Assembly: GCF_916858655.1 (NCBI RefSeq)
Contig: NZ_CAKASL010000002.1
Span: forward strand, 248,001-312,000
Direction: 5' to 3'
DNA length: 64,000 nucleotides
DNA from: Aeromicrobium sp. Leaf350
GTDB taxonomy: Bacteria; Actinomycetota; Actinomycetes; Propionibacteriales; Nocardioidaceae
This document shows, piece after piece, positions 27,086-35,851 of the stretch. Positions within the stretch are counted from its first letter, which is position 1, and every line of letters begins with the position of its first letter. The notes beneath the pieces were generated by a model. It was not told where the DNA came from. It worked only from the letters and a program-made list of their open reading frames with translations, and did not search any database. A program made the translations under genes and the position numbers.

Positions 27086-28575
27086 GCTCGCAGCCCCGCG
27101 CCCTCGCCATGAGGGGGATCGCGAAGCGCTTCGGCGGCGCCGTGGCGCTGCAGGACGTCGACTTCGACGCCGCGCCGGGCGAGATCCACGCGCTGCTGGG
27201 CATGAACGGCGCCGGCAAGTCGACCCTCGTGCAGGTGCTCAGCGGAGCCATCCGGGCCGACGCCGGCTCCGTGCAGCTGGGCGACACGCACCTGCACCAC
27301 GCAGGGCCGCGAGGCGCCCGCGAGGCCGGCATCTCGACCGTCTACCAGAAGCGCACGCTCGTCCCGTCCCTGAGCGTCGCCGAGAACATCTTCCTCGGCG
27401 AGCTGCCGCGTCGATCCGGGGCCGTCGACTGGCGGCGCGTCGTCGAGGGCGCTCGCGAGGCGCTCTCCGACCTCGGCATCGACATCGACCCGCGCACGCG
27501 GGTCGACCGGCTCGGTCCGGGTCAGCAGACCCTGGTCGAGATCGCCCGCGAGGTCCGCCGCGGCGGTGACGTGATCATCCTCGACGAGCCCACGGCGTCG
27601 CTCGGCGGCGCCGATGCCGCCCTCATCCACGACCTGGTCCGTCGTCTGGCCGAGCGCAAGCGCGCCGTCGTGTACATCTCCCACCACCTGGAGGAGGTCA
27701 TGCAGCTCAGCGACCGCGTCACGGTCCTGCGGGACGGTGAGGTGGCGCTGACGTCGCCCACCAGCTCGTTGACCATGCGCGACCTGGTGGAGGCCATGGT
27801 CGGCTCCGACGTGGTGGTCGAGCGACCCTCGCGCCCGCGCCGAGAGCGACGCCCGATGCTGACGATCACGGGCCTCGCCGTCCGCGGCGTCCTCGAGCCG
27901 CTCGACATCACGGTCGGTGCCGGTGAGATCGTGGCCGTGCTCGGGCCGGCCGGTGACGGCCAGACGGCACTCTTCCGCCACCTCAGCGGTCTTGCTCCGG
28001 CCGACGCCGGAACGGTGACCCTCGACGGCGATCGTGTGGACCCTCGCCGCATCGCTCGCACGCTCCAGCAGGGCCTGCGATCGGTGTCGGGCGACCGCCT
28101 CGGATCGGGCCTCAACCCGCTCGCCACCGTCAACGAGAACATCGCTGCGCTGGCCCCCGTCTCGCGGCGACGACTCATCAGCTGGTCGCGGATCCGCCGG
28201 GAGGCCCTCGAGCTCCGCCAGCGCTTCGACGTCGTGACCCTGCACGCCGATCCGCCGGTGACCAGCCTGTCGGGCGGCAACCAGCAGAAGGTGCTGCTCG
28301 CGAAGTGGCTCTCGGGCGAGGGGCTCCGGGCCTGCCTCCTCGAGGAGCCGACCGGAGGCGTCGACGTGCGCGCCAAGGCCGACATCCACGAGCTGATCGA
28401 GGCCATGGCGGCCGACGGCGTCGCCGTCCTCCTCGCGAGCTCGGACGTCGACGAGGTCCTGCGCCTCGCGGACCGCGTCATCGTCCTGCGGGGCGGCGTG
28501 GTGATCGACGAGCACGACGCCGACGACGCCAACCATCACGACATCAACCACGCACTACTCGGAGGAATCTCATGA
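27082..28575 (+). CDS. CUT2-type ABC importer ATPase (two NBDs, RbsA-like)
   Basis: 497 residues with two nucleotide-binding domains. NBD1 has an intact P-loop LLGMNGAGKSTLVQ, a changed signature LGPGQQTLVE and Walker B VIILDEPTASLGG. NBD2 (from about residue 255) has a degenerate P-loop LGPAGDGQTALFR, an intact signature LSGGNQQKVLLAKWL and an altered Walker B LLEEPTGGVDVRA. Degeneracy of NBD2 is normal in this family. It energises import through the permease encoded next, with which it overlaps by 4 bp. Confidence 0.92.
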   Translation: MSSQPRALAMRGIAKRFGGAVALQDVDFDAAPGEIHALLGMNGAGKSTLVQVLSGAIRADAGSVQLGDTHLHHAGPRGAREAGISTVYQKRTLVPSLSVAENIFLGELPRRSGAVDWRRVVEGAREALSDLGIDIDPRTRVDRLGPGQQTLVEIAREVRRGGDVIILDEPTASLGGADAALIHDLVRRLAERKRAVVYISHHLEEVMQLSDRVTVLRDGEVALTSPTSSLTMRDLVEAMVGSDVVVERPSRPRRERRPMLTITGLAVRGVLEPLDITVGAGEIVAVLGPAGDGQTALFRHLSGLAPADAGTVTLDGDRVDPRRIARTLQQGLRSVSGDRLGSGLNPLATVNENIAALAPVSRRRLISWSRIRREALELRQRFDVVTLHADPPVTSLSGGNQQKVLLAKWLSGEGLRACLLEEPTGGVDVRAKADIHELIEAMAADGVAVLLASSDVDEVLRLADRVIVLRGGVVIDEHDADDANHHDINHALLGGIS

Positions 28576-29540
28576 CCGCGCTCACGATCTCGCGCCGCCG
28601 CGTCGCCGTCCCGGACTGGTTGGTCCAGCACGGCGGGCTGCTCGCCGTCCTGGTCTCCGTGTGTCTGTACCTCTCGGTCTCGACCGAGGTGTTCGCCACC
28701 ACGCCGAACATCATCAACGTGCTGCGTCAGGTGGCCGTGATCGGCGTGCTGGCGGCGGGTCTGACGCTCCTGATGGCCTCCGGTGGGCTCGACTTCTCGC
28801 TCGGCAGCCAGGTGGCGGTCATCACCGCGGTCGCCGCCCAGCTCATCGCGAACGGCACCAGCACGCCGGTCGCCATGGTCTGCGGGCTCGCCCTCGGTGC
28901 GGTCTTCGGGCTGGTCAACGGGTTCGTCATCACGTTCTTCGGGGTGGCGCCCTTCGTGACGACCCTCGCGACCGCGACGATCCTCGACGGCGTGGCGCTG
29001 GTCGCGATGCAGGGTCAGGCCATCTCGATCAGCGACCAGCTCACGTGGCTCGGGACGGGGGAGGTCCTCGGGCTCCCGCTGCTGCTGGTCATTGCGGGTG
29101 TGGTCTGCGCCGCGGCCGCGGTCGTCCTGCGCTGGACCCGGTTCGGTCGCGACGCGCTCGCCATCGGGGGCAACCACGTCGCCGCGCGGCTCGGCGGCAT
29201 CGCCGTCATGCGCCACACGATCTCGCTCTACGTGCTCAACGGAGTTCTCGCGGGGGTCGCGGCCATCATGCTGCTCTCCCGGTTGGGCGCAGCCAGCCCC
29301 GGAACGGCCGGTCTGCACCTCGAGCTCACCGTCGTCGCGGCCGTCGTGATCGGCGGGACCGCGCTCTACGGCGGAAGCGCCACGGTGCTCGGCACGGTGC
29401 TCGGCGTCGTCCTGCTCGGCGTCGTCGCGAACGGGATCAACCTGCTCCAGATCGACTCGTTCTACCAGCCGGTCTCGGTCGGCGTGGTCCTCCTGGTCGC
29501 CGCGATCGTGAACCACCTCCGGCACCGCAGCGCGCACTGA
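28572..29540 (+). CDS. CUT2-type ABC importer permease
   Basis: 322 residues with eight to ten hydrophobic helices of the BPD_transp_2 family. Signature segments are LTLLMASGGLDFSLGSQVAV (the RbsC-type GGIDLSVGS motif), GLVNGFVITFFGVAPFVTTL and AVVIGGTALYGGSATVLGTV. The gene is coupled to the ATPase gene. As the operon lacks sugar enzymes and is rich in ring-cleavage enzymes, the imported compound is probably not a sugar. Confidence 0.92.
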   Translation: MTALTISRRRVAVPDWLVQHGGLLAVLVSVCLYLSVSTEVFATTPNIINVLRQVAVIGVLAAGLTLLMASGGLDFSLGSQVAVITAVAAQLIANGTSTPVAMVCGLALGAVFGLVNGFVITFFGVAPFVTTLATATILDGVALVAMQGQAISISDQLTWLGTGEVLGLPLLLVIAGVVCAAAAVVLRWTRFGRDALAIGGNHVAARLGGIAVMRHTISLYVLNGVLAGVAAIMLLSRLGAASPGTAGLHLELTVVAAVVIGGTALYGGSATVLGTVLGVVLLGVVANGINLLQIDSFYQPVSVGVVLLVAAIVNHLRHRSAH

Positions 29541-29568
29541 CACCAGACCCCCGAAGAAAGGCACCATC

Positions 29569-30522
29569 ATGAAGATCAACCTCACCGCCCGCGTGCTCGC
29601 GTGCATGGCCCTCGCCGGTGGCTCGCTCGCCGCGTGCGGCACCGACTCCGGCGAAGGAGGTGGGTCGAGCGAGGACTCGTACACGATCGGGTTCGTCAAC
29701 TCCGACACGCTCGACTTCCACACCTGCCTCGAGGAGGGCCTGACGAAGGCCGCCGACGGTGCGTCCGTCGAGGTCATCTCGGCCAACTCGGCCCGCGACC
29801 CCGGCAAGGAGCAGTCGAACATCGAGGACATGATCGTCCGTCAGGTCGACGCGATCATCCTGCAGACCGTCAACATCGACTCGCTCACCGGCGCCGTGGC
29901 GCAGGCGAACGCCGCGGGCATCCCGATCTTCCTCACCTCGGTGAGCGGGCCCGACAAGACCAAGATCCTCGGCGCCGAGCTCTCGGACGTCTTCCACAAC
30001 GGCGAGCTCGCGGCGCAGTGGCTGGAGGAGGACGCGGCCGGCGACGACGTCGACGCGGCCATCATCGCGGGCGCGCCCGGCGCTGCCTCCGACCTGTTCG
30101 TGAAGGGATTCCGCGAGGCGCTGCCCGACAGCGTCGACGTCGTCTTCGAGCAGCCCGGCATGTTCCAGCGGGCCAAGGCCCAGGAGGTCGCGGAGAACCT
30201 CCTGCAGTCCAACCCCGACGTGTCCTACGTCTTCGTGCCGAACGAGGAGATGGCCTTCGGCGCCGCGACCGCGTTCGCCAACGCGGGACGTGACGACATC
30301 AAGATCATCGCCAACGGCGGAACTCCCGAGGGCCTCGAGGCCGTCGAGTCGGGCCAGTTCGCGATGCTCGTCGCCAGCTCGCCGGCCGACCTCGGCAAGA
30401 AGGCGCTCGAGACCACCGTCGACCAGCTCGAGGCGGATGCCCCGGAGCCGGCCATCGGGGAGATCCCGCTGACGGTCGTCACCAAGGACAACGTCGCTGA
30501 CGCGCCGTCGTACTGCGGCTGA
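29569..30522 (+). CDS. ABC importer substrate-binding lipoprotein
   Basis: 317 residues. A lipoprotein signal ends in GGSLAACGTDS (lipidated Cys), followed by a Gly/Ser/Glu linker and a periplasmic-binding-protein type 1 fold (TIGFVNSDTLDFHTCLEEGL, NIEDMIVRQVDAIILQTVNI, FVPNEEMAFGAATAFANAGR). It should capture the substrate outside the membrane for the CUT2 importer encoded just upstream; 28 bp separate it from the permease gene. The ligand is unknown. Confidence 0.92.
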   Translation: MKINLTARVLACMALAGGSLAACGTDSGEGGGSSEDSYTIGFVNSDTLDFHTCLEEGLTKAADGASVEVISANSARDPGKEQSNIEDMIVRQVDAIILQTVNIDSLTGAVAQANAAGIPIFLTSVSGPDKTKILGAELSDVFHNGELAAQWLEEDAAGDDVDAAIIAGAPGAASDLFVKGFREALPDSVDVVFEQPGMFQRAKAQEVAENLLQSNPDVSYVFVPNEEMAFGAATAFANAGRDDIKIIANGGTPEGLEAVESGQFAMLVASSPADLGKKALETTVDQLEADAPEPAIGEIPLTVVTKDNVADAPSYCG

Positions 30523-30525
30523 CCG

Positions 30526-31347
30526 ATGGTGCTGAAGTCGGCGGCACCGAGCCAGAGCTCGGTGCCGCCCGTCCAGTCGGTCGAACGCGCAGCGGACATC
30601 CTGCTCGCGTTCACCGCGGCCAACCCCGCCCTCATGCTCGGCGAGCTGGCCGACGCGGTGGCCCTTCCGCTCTCCAGCACCCACCGGATCGCGCGCACGC
30701 TCGTCGAGCGCGGGTTCCTGCGGCAGGACGAGAAGGGGGCGTACGCCCTCGGATCGCGCCTGCTCGAGCTGGGCGGCCTCGTGTCGAACACGAGCACGCT
30801 GAGCCGGCTGAGCGCCGGCGTGATCCGGACGGTGGCCGACCACACGGGGGAGGCGCTGCTGCTCGGTGAGGTCGACTGGATCGACAACACGGTGCTGATC
30901 ACGCAGAAGCGGGAGTCGACCCACGAGCTGAACGTGACGTCGCCGGTCGGCAAGCGGTCCGGGCTCGGGTCCGGCTGCATCGGCAAGGCCGTGCTCTCCG
31001 GGCTCCCCGAGGAGGAGGTGGAGCTGCTGCTCCCGAACATCCACCTCGTGAAGCGCGCCAACCGCAGCATCACGGACTCCGACGAGCTGCGGCGACACGT
31101 CGACCGCGCCCGCAAGCGGGGGTGGGCGTCGGAGTCCGACGAGTACATCGCCGGTGTCTCGGGGATCGCCGTCCCCGTGGGACTGGGGGGACGACCCCTG
31201 GGGGCCGTCTCCATCATCCTGCCCACCGCCAGGGCGTCGGCCACGCGGCTGAACGAGCTCGGCAAGAACCTCAGTGGGCTGGTCCAACGAGCCATCAAGT
31301 CAGCGCAGGACGCGGAGTCGTCCGGCGCAGGAAGGAAGCTGCCATGA
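30526..31347 (+). CDS. IclR family regulator, within the catabolic operon
   Basis: 273 residues. HTH: VQSVERAADILLAFTAANPA, then LPLSSTHRIARTLVERGFLR; effector domain with TSPVGKRSGLGSGCIGKAVL and VSGIAVPVGLGGRPLGAVSI. It is a close paralogue of the IclR at 20572-21354. Located in mid-operon, 3 bp after the binding-protein gene and overlapping the next gene by ATGA, it is expressed with the genes it probably controls, giving a feedback loop through the TTCCG-N5-CGGAA sites. Confidence 0.9.
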   Translation: MVLKSAAPSQSSVPPVQSVERAADILLAFTAANPALMLGELADAVALPLSSTHRIARTLVERGFLRQDEKGAYALGSRLLELGGLVSNTSTLSRLSAGVIRTVADHTGEALLLGEVDWIDNTVLITQKRESTHELNVTSPVGKRSGLGSGCIGKAVLSGLPEEEVELLLPNIHLVKRANRSITDSDELRRHVDRARKRGWASESDEYIAGVSGIAVPVGLGGRPLGAVSIILPTARASATRLNELGKNLSGLVQRAIKSAQDAESSGAGRKLP

Positions 31348-32114
31348 CGGTCAACATCCAGCCGACGGGAGAGGGCGTGCGCGCGGGGTGGGTCCACTTC
31401 ACCTCCGGCACGGACCTCGTGCGGGGCTTCCTCGCCGTCCCTGACCGGCCCGGCCAGTTCCCGGTCGTGATCACCGCTCACGAGAACCTCGGCGTGACCC
31501 CGCACCGTCAGGGCGTCACCCGCGCCCTTGCGAGCGAGGGATTCGTCAGCCTCACGGTCGACCTCTTCAGCCGCTTCGGGGGCATGCCGCCGCAGAACTT
31601 CTCGAGCGTCGACGAGCGTCGGTCGATGGCGTTCCTCGCCGCGCGGGACAGTCGCGCCGTGCCCGACCTCCAGGCCGGCCTGGACTTCGCCCGGTCGCTG
31701 CCCGAGGCGCTGCCCGACCGGGCCGCCGCGCTCGGGTTCTGCCTCGGCGGCGGGACCGTCCTGGTCTGGGGGAGCCAGACGCCGGACCTGGACGCGATCG
31801 TCTCGCTCTACGGCATCCCCGTGCTGCCTCCTGAGTACTCGCCGACCGGCGAGCCCGACTCACGGATCCCGCTGCTCGCGACGCTGAAGGCGCCCGTGCA
31901 GTTCCACTTCGGCGGCGCGGACGAGGCGATCCCGCAGGACCAGATCTCGTTGCTCGAGCAGGCGTGTCCCACGGCGGCGCAGGGAGCCGACTTCCACCGC
32001 TACGAGGGAGCCGGACACGCGTACCACGACGAGACCCACCCGAACCACCATCCCGACGCCGCTCGGCTGACGTGGGACCGCACGCTCGAGTTCCTGCGGA
32101 CGCATCTCCGGTGA
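31344..32114 (+). CDS. Dienelactone hydrolase family protein
   Basis: 256 residues, alpha/beta hydrolase. The nucleophile is Cys in LGFCLGGGTVLVWG; the acid is in FHFGGADEAIP; the His is in YEGAGHAYHDETHP. HENLGVTPH forms the N-terminal substrate segment typical of carboxymethylenebutenolidase relatives. It hydrolyses a lactone or ester; in this operon possibly a pyrone or lactone formed after ring cleavage. The ATG follows ggaaggaagct. Confidence 0.88.
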   Translation: MTVNIQPTGEGVRAGWVHFTSGTDLVRGFLAVPDRPGQFPVVITAHENLGVTPHRQGVTRALASEGFVSLTVDLFSRFGGMPPQNFSSVDERRSMAFLAARDSRAVPDLQAGLDFARSLPEALPDRAAALGFCLGGGTVLVWGSQTPDLDAIVSLYGIPVLPPEYSPTGEPDSRIPLLATLKAPVQFHFGGADEAIPQDQISLLEQACPTAAQGADFHRYEGAGHAYHDETHPNHHPDAARLTWDRTLEFLRTHLR

Positions 32115-32965
32115 GCCTCCTCTGGGACGCCTTCCAGACCGCGGTCGTCCGGCGCATCAACGTCCGGGGCGTGCTGACGCGCACCGTGACGATGGGCGAC
32201 CCGGCGTCGACCGCCAGGCCCGTCCTGATGCTGCACGGTCGGGGCGGGCACCTCGAGACGTTCGCCCGCAACCTGGGCGTGCTCGCCAAGCGGGGCCCGG
32301 TCGTCGCGATCGACCTCCTGGGCCACGGGCTGACGGAGCAGGCCGGGGTCGCCTACGACGTCGGCGAGCTCACCGACCACGTCGCCTCGGTGGCGGAGGA
32401 CCTCGACGACGGCCGGGGGTTCGACCTGGTCGGTCAGTCCTTGGGCGGCTGGGCGGCACTTCACGCCGCGAGCCGGACGCCGGACGCGTTCGGCAAGATC
32501 GCGCTGATCGAGCCGGCCGGTCTCCAGCCCGAGGGCGACCGCATGGCCGACCCCCGCGTGAAGCAGGCGTTCGCCGAGGGAGGCAAGGCCTTCGACGACC
32601 CGAGCTCCGACAGCGTCCGACGCCGGTTCGCGCAGCTGCTGCACGACCCGTCGACGATCGACGACGAGATGGTCGAGCTGCGCCGTCGCCTCTACGCGAT
32701 CCCCGGCGCCACCGACGTCCACCGCGCGGTCCGCAACGCCGACAACTCCCGCCATCTCGTCTCCACCGACCAGCTCACGTCGCTGGCGAGGCCGCTGTTG
32801 TTCATCCGCGGCCAGCACGGCCACATCCCGCCGGCGGTCTTCGAGCGCTGCCTCGACGCCGCACCCGGTTCGACCCTGGCCACCGTCGCCGACGCCAAGC
32901 AGTGGCCGCACTACGAGCAATCGTCCACCGTCAACCGCCACATCCTCACCTACCTGGAGAACTGA
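32111..32965 (+). CDS. Alpha/beta hydrolase homologue lacking the catalytic His
   Basis: 284 residues from GTG at 32111. The fold motifs are intact: LMLHGRGGHLETFARNLG, and Ser110 in LVGQSLGGWAALHAA. The usual C-terminal GHW, which supplies the His, reads DAKQWPHYEQ, with Gln264 at the His position. The acid loop reads FIRGQHGHIPP where homologues have an Asp. Thus only the nucleophile of the triad is sure. It may be a pseudoenzyme, a non-hydrolytic relative, or use His267 instead. It is coupled to the DLH gene and followed 1 bp later by a normal paralogue. Confidence 0.85.
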   Translation: MSLLWDAFQTAVVRRINVRGVLTRTVTMGDPASTARPVLMLHGRGGHLETFARNLGVLAKRGPVVAIDLLGHGLTEQAGVAYDVGELTDHVASVAEDLDDGRGFDLVGQSLGGWAALHAASRTPDAFGKIALIEPAGLQPEGDRMADPRVKQAFAEGGKAFDDPSSDSVRRRFAQLLHDPSTIDDEMVELRRRLYAIPGATDVHRAVRNADNSRHLVSTDQLTSLARPLLFIRGQHGHIPPAVFERCLDAAPGSTLATVADAKQWPHYEQSSTVNRHILTYLEN

Positions 32966-32966
32966 C

Positions 32967-33836
32967 ATGACCTTCTGGAGCAGCGCCCTCGGCGCCGAGA
33001 TCCGCTACCACCAGGCCGGACCCTGGCGCACCCGCTCGCTGGAGGCCGGCACCTCGGGCGAGCACGTCATCATGATCGGCGGGCTGACCGGCCACGTCGA
33101 AGGATTCGTCCGCAACGTCGTCCCGCTCGCCGAGCTGGGACTGCAGGTCCACGCCATCGACGCCATCGGCCACGGCTTCAGCGACAAGCCGCTGGACGTG
33201 ACCTATCACGCGCCGCTGTTCACCGAGCACCTCCTGGCCTTCATGGACGGTCTCGGCATCGAGAAGGCGCACATGGTCGGCCAGAGCCTCGGAGGCTGGA
33301 CGGCGCTCCACACGGCCAGGACGAACCCCGACCGCCTGGGCAAGATCGTGTTCGCGACGGGCGCGGGCATCCTGCTGGACGACGAGGCGAGCCGGGCGCA
33401 GAGCGCCGAGGTGCACGCCCGCGTCGGCAGCGTCACCAAGAAGGCCGTGGACGCCCCGACGCTGGAGAGCGTCCGCACCCGGCTCGAGTGGCTCATGGCC
33501 GATCCCGCCTCGGTGACCGACGAGCTCGTGCAGGCCCGGCACCGGATCTACACGCTCCCGGACAGCCGCGAGGCGATGCCCAAGCTGGTGGCCGAGCAGC
33601 CGTCGGAGGAGAACCGGGCCTACCTGCTGACCGAGGACGACCTCGTGAAGATCGAGCACGAGGTGCTGGTGCTGTGGTCCGACAAGAACCCGACGACGCC
33701 GGCCGAGGTCGGTCGCCGAGCGAGCGAGCTGCTCCCGAACGGTCGGTTCGACCTGATCACCGACGCGGGCCACTGGCCCATGTTCGAGCAGCCGGAGCAG
33801 TTCAACGCGATCGTGGGCGAGTTCCTGCGTGACTGA
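32967..33836 (+). CDS. Alpha/beta hydrolase, meta-cleavage product hydrolase type
   Basis: 289 residues. IGGLTGHVEGFVRN corresponds to the oxyanion region, Ser107 lies in MVGQSLGGWTALHTA, and His is in DAGHWPMFEQ. The acid segment reads WSDKNPTTPAEVG, where the homologue at 13036 has WTTKDPSGPVDEG, so the probable catalytic Asp is Asn here. The insert ESVRTRLEWLMADPASVTDE is shared with the 13036 protein and typifies ring-cleavage hydrolases. It probably acts on the product of the LigAB-like dioxygenase, alone or with the preceding paralogue. Confidence 0.85.
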   Translation: MTFWSSALGAEIRYHQAGPWRTRSLEAGTSGEHVIMIGGLTGHVEGFVRNVVPLAELGLQVHAIDAIGHGFSDKPLDVTYHAPLFTEHLLAFMDGLGIEKAHMVGQSLGGWTALHTARTNPDRLGKIVFATGAGILLDDEASRAQSAEVHARVGSVTKKAVDAPTLESVRTRLEWLMADPASVTDELVQARHRIYTLPDSREAMPKLVAEQPSEENRAYLLTEDDLVKIEHEVLVLWSDKNPTTPAEVGRRASELLPNGRFDLITDAGHWPMFEQPEQFNAIVGEFLRD

Positions 33837-34551
33837 CGACGAGTGTCGGCGTGAGGTGTCCGTGGCCGGCCGGGTCCTGGCCGGCCACGGACACTCCGAC
33901 CTCGTCTGGGGGCACGTCGCCCTGCGCGACCCCGCGGGCCAGGGGATCTGGATCAAGCGCTCCGGCATCGGGTTCGAGGAGGTGCAGCCGGAGGACGTGC
34001 AGCTCGTCGGCTGGGACGGTTCGCTGCTCGACGGCCACGGGTCGGTCCATCTCGAGCACCACATCCACACCGAGGTCATGCGGGCCCGGCCCGACGTGAC
34101 GTGCTCGCTCCACACCCATCCCGAGGCGGCGGTCGTCTTCGCCTCGCTCGGGGTCCCTCTGGTCGCGATCGCCCACGAGGCCACGCTGTTCGCTCCGCCG
34201 GACGTCGCCAGGTTCACGGCGACGGGCGACCTGATCCGGGACGCCGAGCTCGGTCGGGCGGTCGCCACGTCCTTGGGGGCGCGCAACGCCCTGCTGCTCG
34301 TCAACCACGGCATCGTGGTGGTCGGGTCGTCCTGCGACGAGGCCGTGCTGGCGGCCGTGCTGCTGGAGAAGGCGTGCCGCATGCAGCTCGCGGCGATGTC
34401 CGCTGCTCCGGGCGCACGCCTGCTCGTCTCGTCCGAGGACGAGGCGCTCGCGAAGCGCGACCGGTGCTACTCGCCGACGCAGATGGAGCACGGTGCCGGC
34501 TACCTGCGGCGCATGCTCGACGGTGGTGGCGAGGCGTCAGGGGCGCGGTGA
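33829..34551 (+). CDS. Class II aldolase/adducin family protein
   Basis: 240 residues from GTG at 33829, overlapping the hydrolase gene by 8 bp. Zinc ligands expected in SLHTHPEAAVVFASLG and VNHGIVVVGSS; LVWGHVALRDPAGQGIWIKR is the typical N-terminal segment. The family includes fuculose-phosphate aldolase and decarboxylases of hydroxylated acids. As the last gene of the operon it could split or decarboxylate the ring-cleavage product instead of the classical 4-hydroxy-2-oxovalerate aldolase, which this operon lacks. Confidence 0.85.
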   Translation: MTDDECRREVSVAGRVLAGHGHSDLVWGHVALRDPAGQGIWIKRSGIGFEEVQPEDVQLVGWDGSLLDGHGSVHLEHHIHTEVMRARPDVTCSLHTHPEAAVVFASLGVPLVAIAHEATLFAPPDVARFTATGDLIRDAELGRAVATSLGARNALLLVNHGIVVVGSSCDEAVLAAVLLEKACRMQLAAMSAAPGARLLVSSEDEALAKRDRCYSPTQMEHGAGYLRRMLDGGGEASGAR

Positions 34552-35739
34552 GAACGTCGGGAGCTCGCGGTCGGCGGTCGGGCCCGAGGTCAGCTTGCTC
34601 GCCACGGTCTGGACCGCGGGCAGCGCGGCGAGCCGGGTGCCCCACTTGAGGAGCTCGGCCCCGGCGCGGCTGGTGGGGGTGGCGATGCGGGGCACGCCGG
34701 GAGGAAGGTCCTGCGCGTCCTCGACGATCGGGCGCATCCAGTCCTCGTAGGCGGCGAAGGCGTCCGCGTGGTCCTCGTGCTGGGTCAGGTACGCGGCGAG
34801 CACGTAGGCACCCGTGATGGCGAGCGAGGTGCCGCCACCTCCGAGGGAGGTCACGCACCAGGCGGCGTCGCCCAGCAGGCACACCCGGCCGCGGTGCCAC
34901 GTGGGCGCGATCACCTGGCGCGACCAGTCGACGTAGAGGTCGTCGGAGTCCGCGAGGGCGTCGAGGATCCGCGGGACCTGCCAGCCGAGGTCGGCGAACT
35001 CCCGGCGGAGGGCCTCCACGAGCTCGGCCCCGCGCAGGCGTTCCAGCACCGGCGTGTCCGTCCGGAAGTTCAGCATGGCCCGGGTGGTGCCCTCGTCGTC
35101 CGGGCGGAGCCCGGCCTGACGCGCCCCGGGGACGATGAGCCAGTTCCACCACTGGTCGTCGTCGGCGGTGCGGGGGATCGTCGCGTAGGAGATGTACATG
35201 CCGAGGGGCTTCTCGCGCGGCTCGTCGCCGAACACGAGGGCGCGGGTGTGGGAGCCGACGCCCTCCGCGACGACGAGCAGGTCGAACCGTTCCGTGGAGC
35301 CGTCCGAGAGGTCGACGGTGACGCCGTCCGCCTGGCCGTCGACGGCGACGACGCTCACGCCGAACTTCCACGTGACCTCGCTCGGGCAGGCGTCCACGAG
35401 GATCTGGGCCAGGGCGCCGCGGAGGATCTCGAGCTCGGCGGTCGGACCCTCGTGCCCGTCGCCGTCCTGGACGGCGAACTCCGAGACGACCGTGCCGTCC
35501 TCGCCGTAGAAGCGTGTGCCGATCTCGCCGGTGTTGCGGTCCTTCACCGCGTCCTCGAGGTCCATCAGGCGCAGCACGTCGCGCCCGCTCGCGCGGATGT
35601 CGATGTTCTGACCGCCGGGCCGCAGCTCGGGAGCCTGCTCCACGACCGTCACGTCGTAGCCGGCGCGCGCCAGCCAGAAGGCGGCTGCGGGTCCGGCGAC
35701 GCTGGCGCCGGTGACCAGGACACGCTTCAGCTCCGTCAT
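34537..35739 (-). CDS. FAD-dependent monooxygenase (class A, TetX/PHBH fold)
   Basis: 400 residues from ATG at 35739, after GAGGAGC. FAD motif VLVTGASVAGPAAAFWLARA (GxSxxG-like), the DG-type motif LLVVAEGVGSHTR and GDAAWCVTSLGGGGTSLAIT. Members hydroxylate aromatic or polyketide compounds with NAD(P)H and O2; TetX-like ones modify antibiotics. It is convergent with the catabolic operon (15-bp overlap) and separate from it, so it may act on another substrate. Confidence 0.9.
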   Translation of the reverse strand: MTELKRVLVTGASVAGPAAAFWLARAGYDVTVVEQAPELRPGGQNIDIRASGRDVLRLMDLEDAVKDRNTGEIGTRFYGEDGTVVSEFAVQDGDGHEGPTAELEILRGALAQILVDACPSEVTWKFGVSVVAVDGQADGVTVDLSDGSTERFDLLVVAEGVGSHTRALVFGDEPREKPLGMYISYATIPRTADDDQWWNWLIVPGARQAGLRPDDEGTTRAMLNFRTDTPVLERLRGAELVEALRREFADLGWQVPRILDALADSDDLYVDWSRQVIAPTWHRGRVCLLGDAAWCVTSLGGGGTSLAITGAYVLAAYLTQHEDHADAFAAYEDWMRPIVEDAQDLPPGVPRIATPTSRAGAELLKWGTRLAALPAVQTVASKLTSGPTADRELPTFSPRP

Positions 35740-35851
35740 GCAGTGCTCCTCGAGCGTCACGGGGTCTCGACCAGGGCGGTGGCGCTCACGACGATACTGA
35801 TCTGGGCGGGAACTGCAGATCTACAGAGCCCCCTCGCGGCACAATCGGCTC

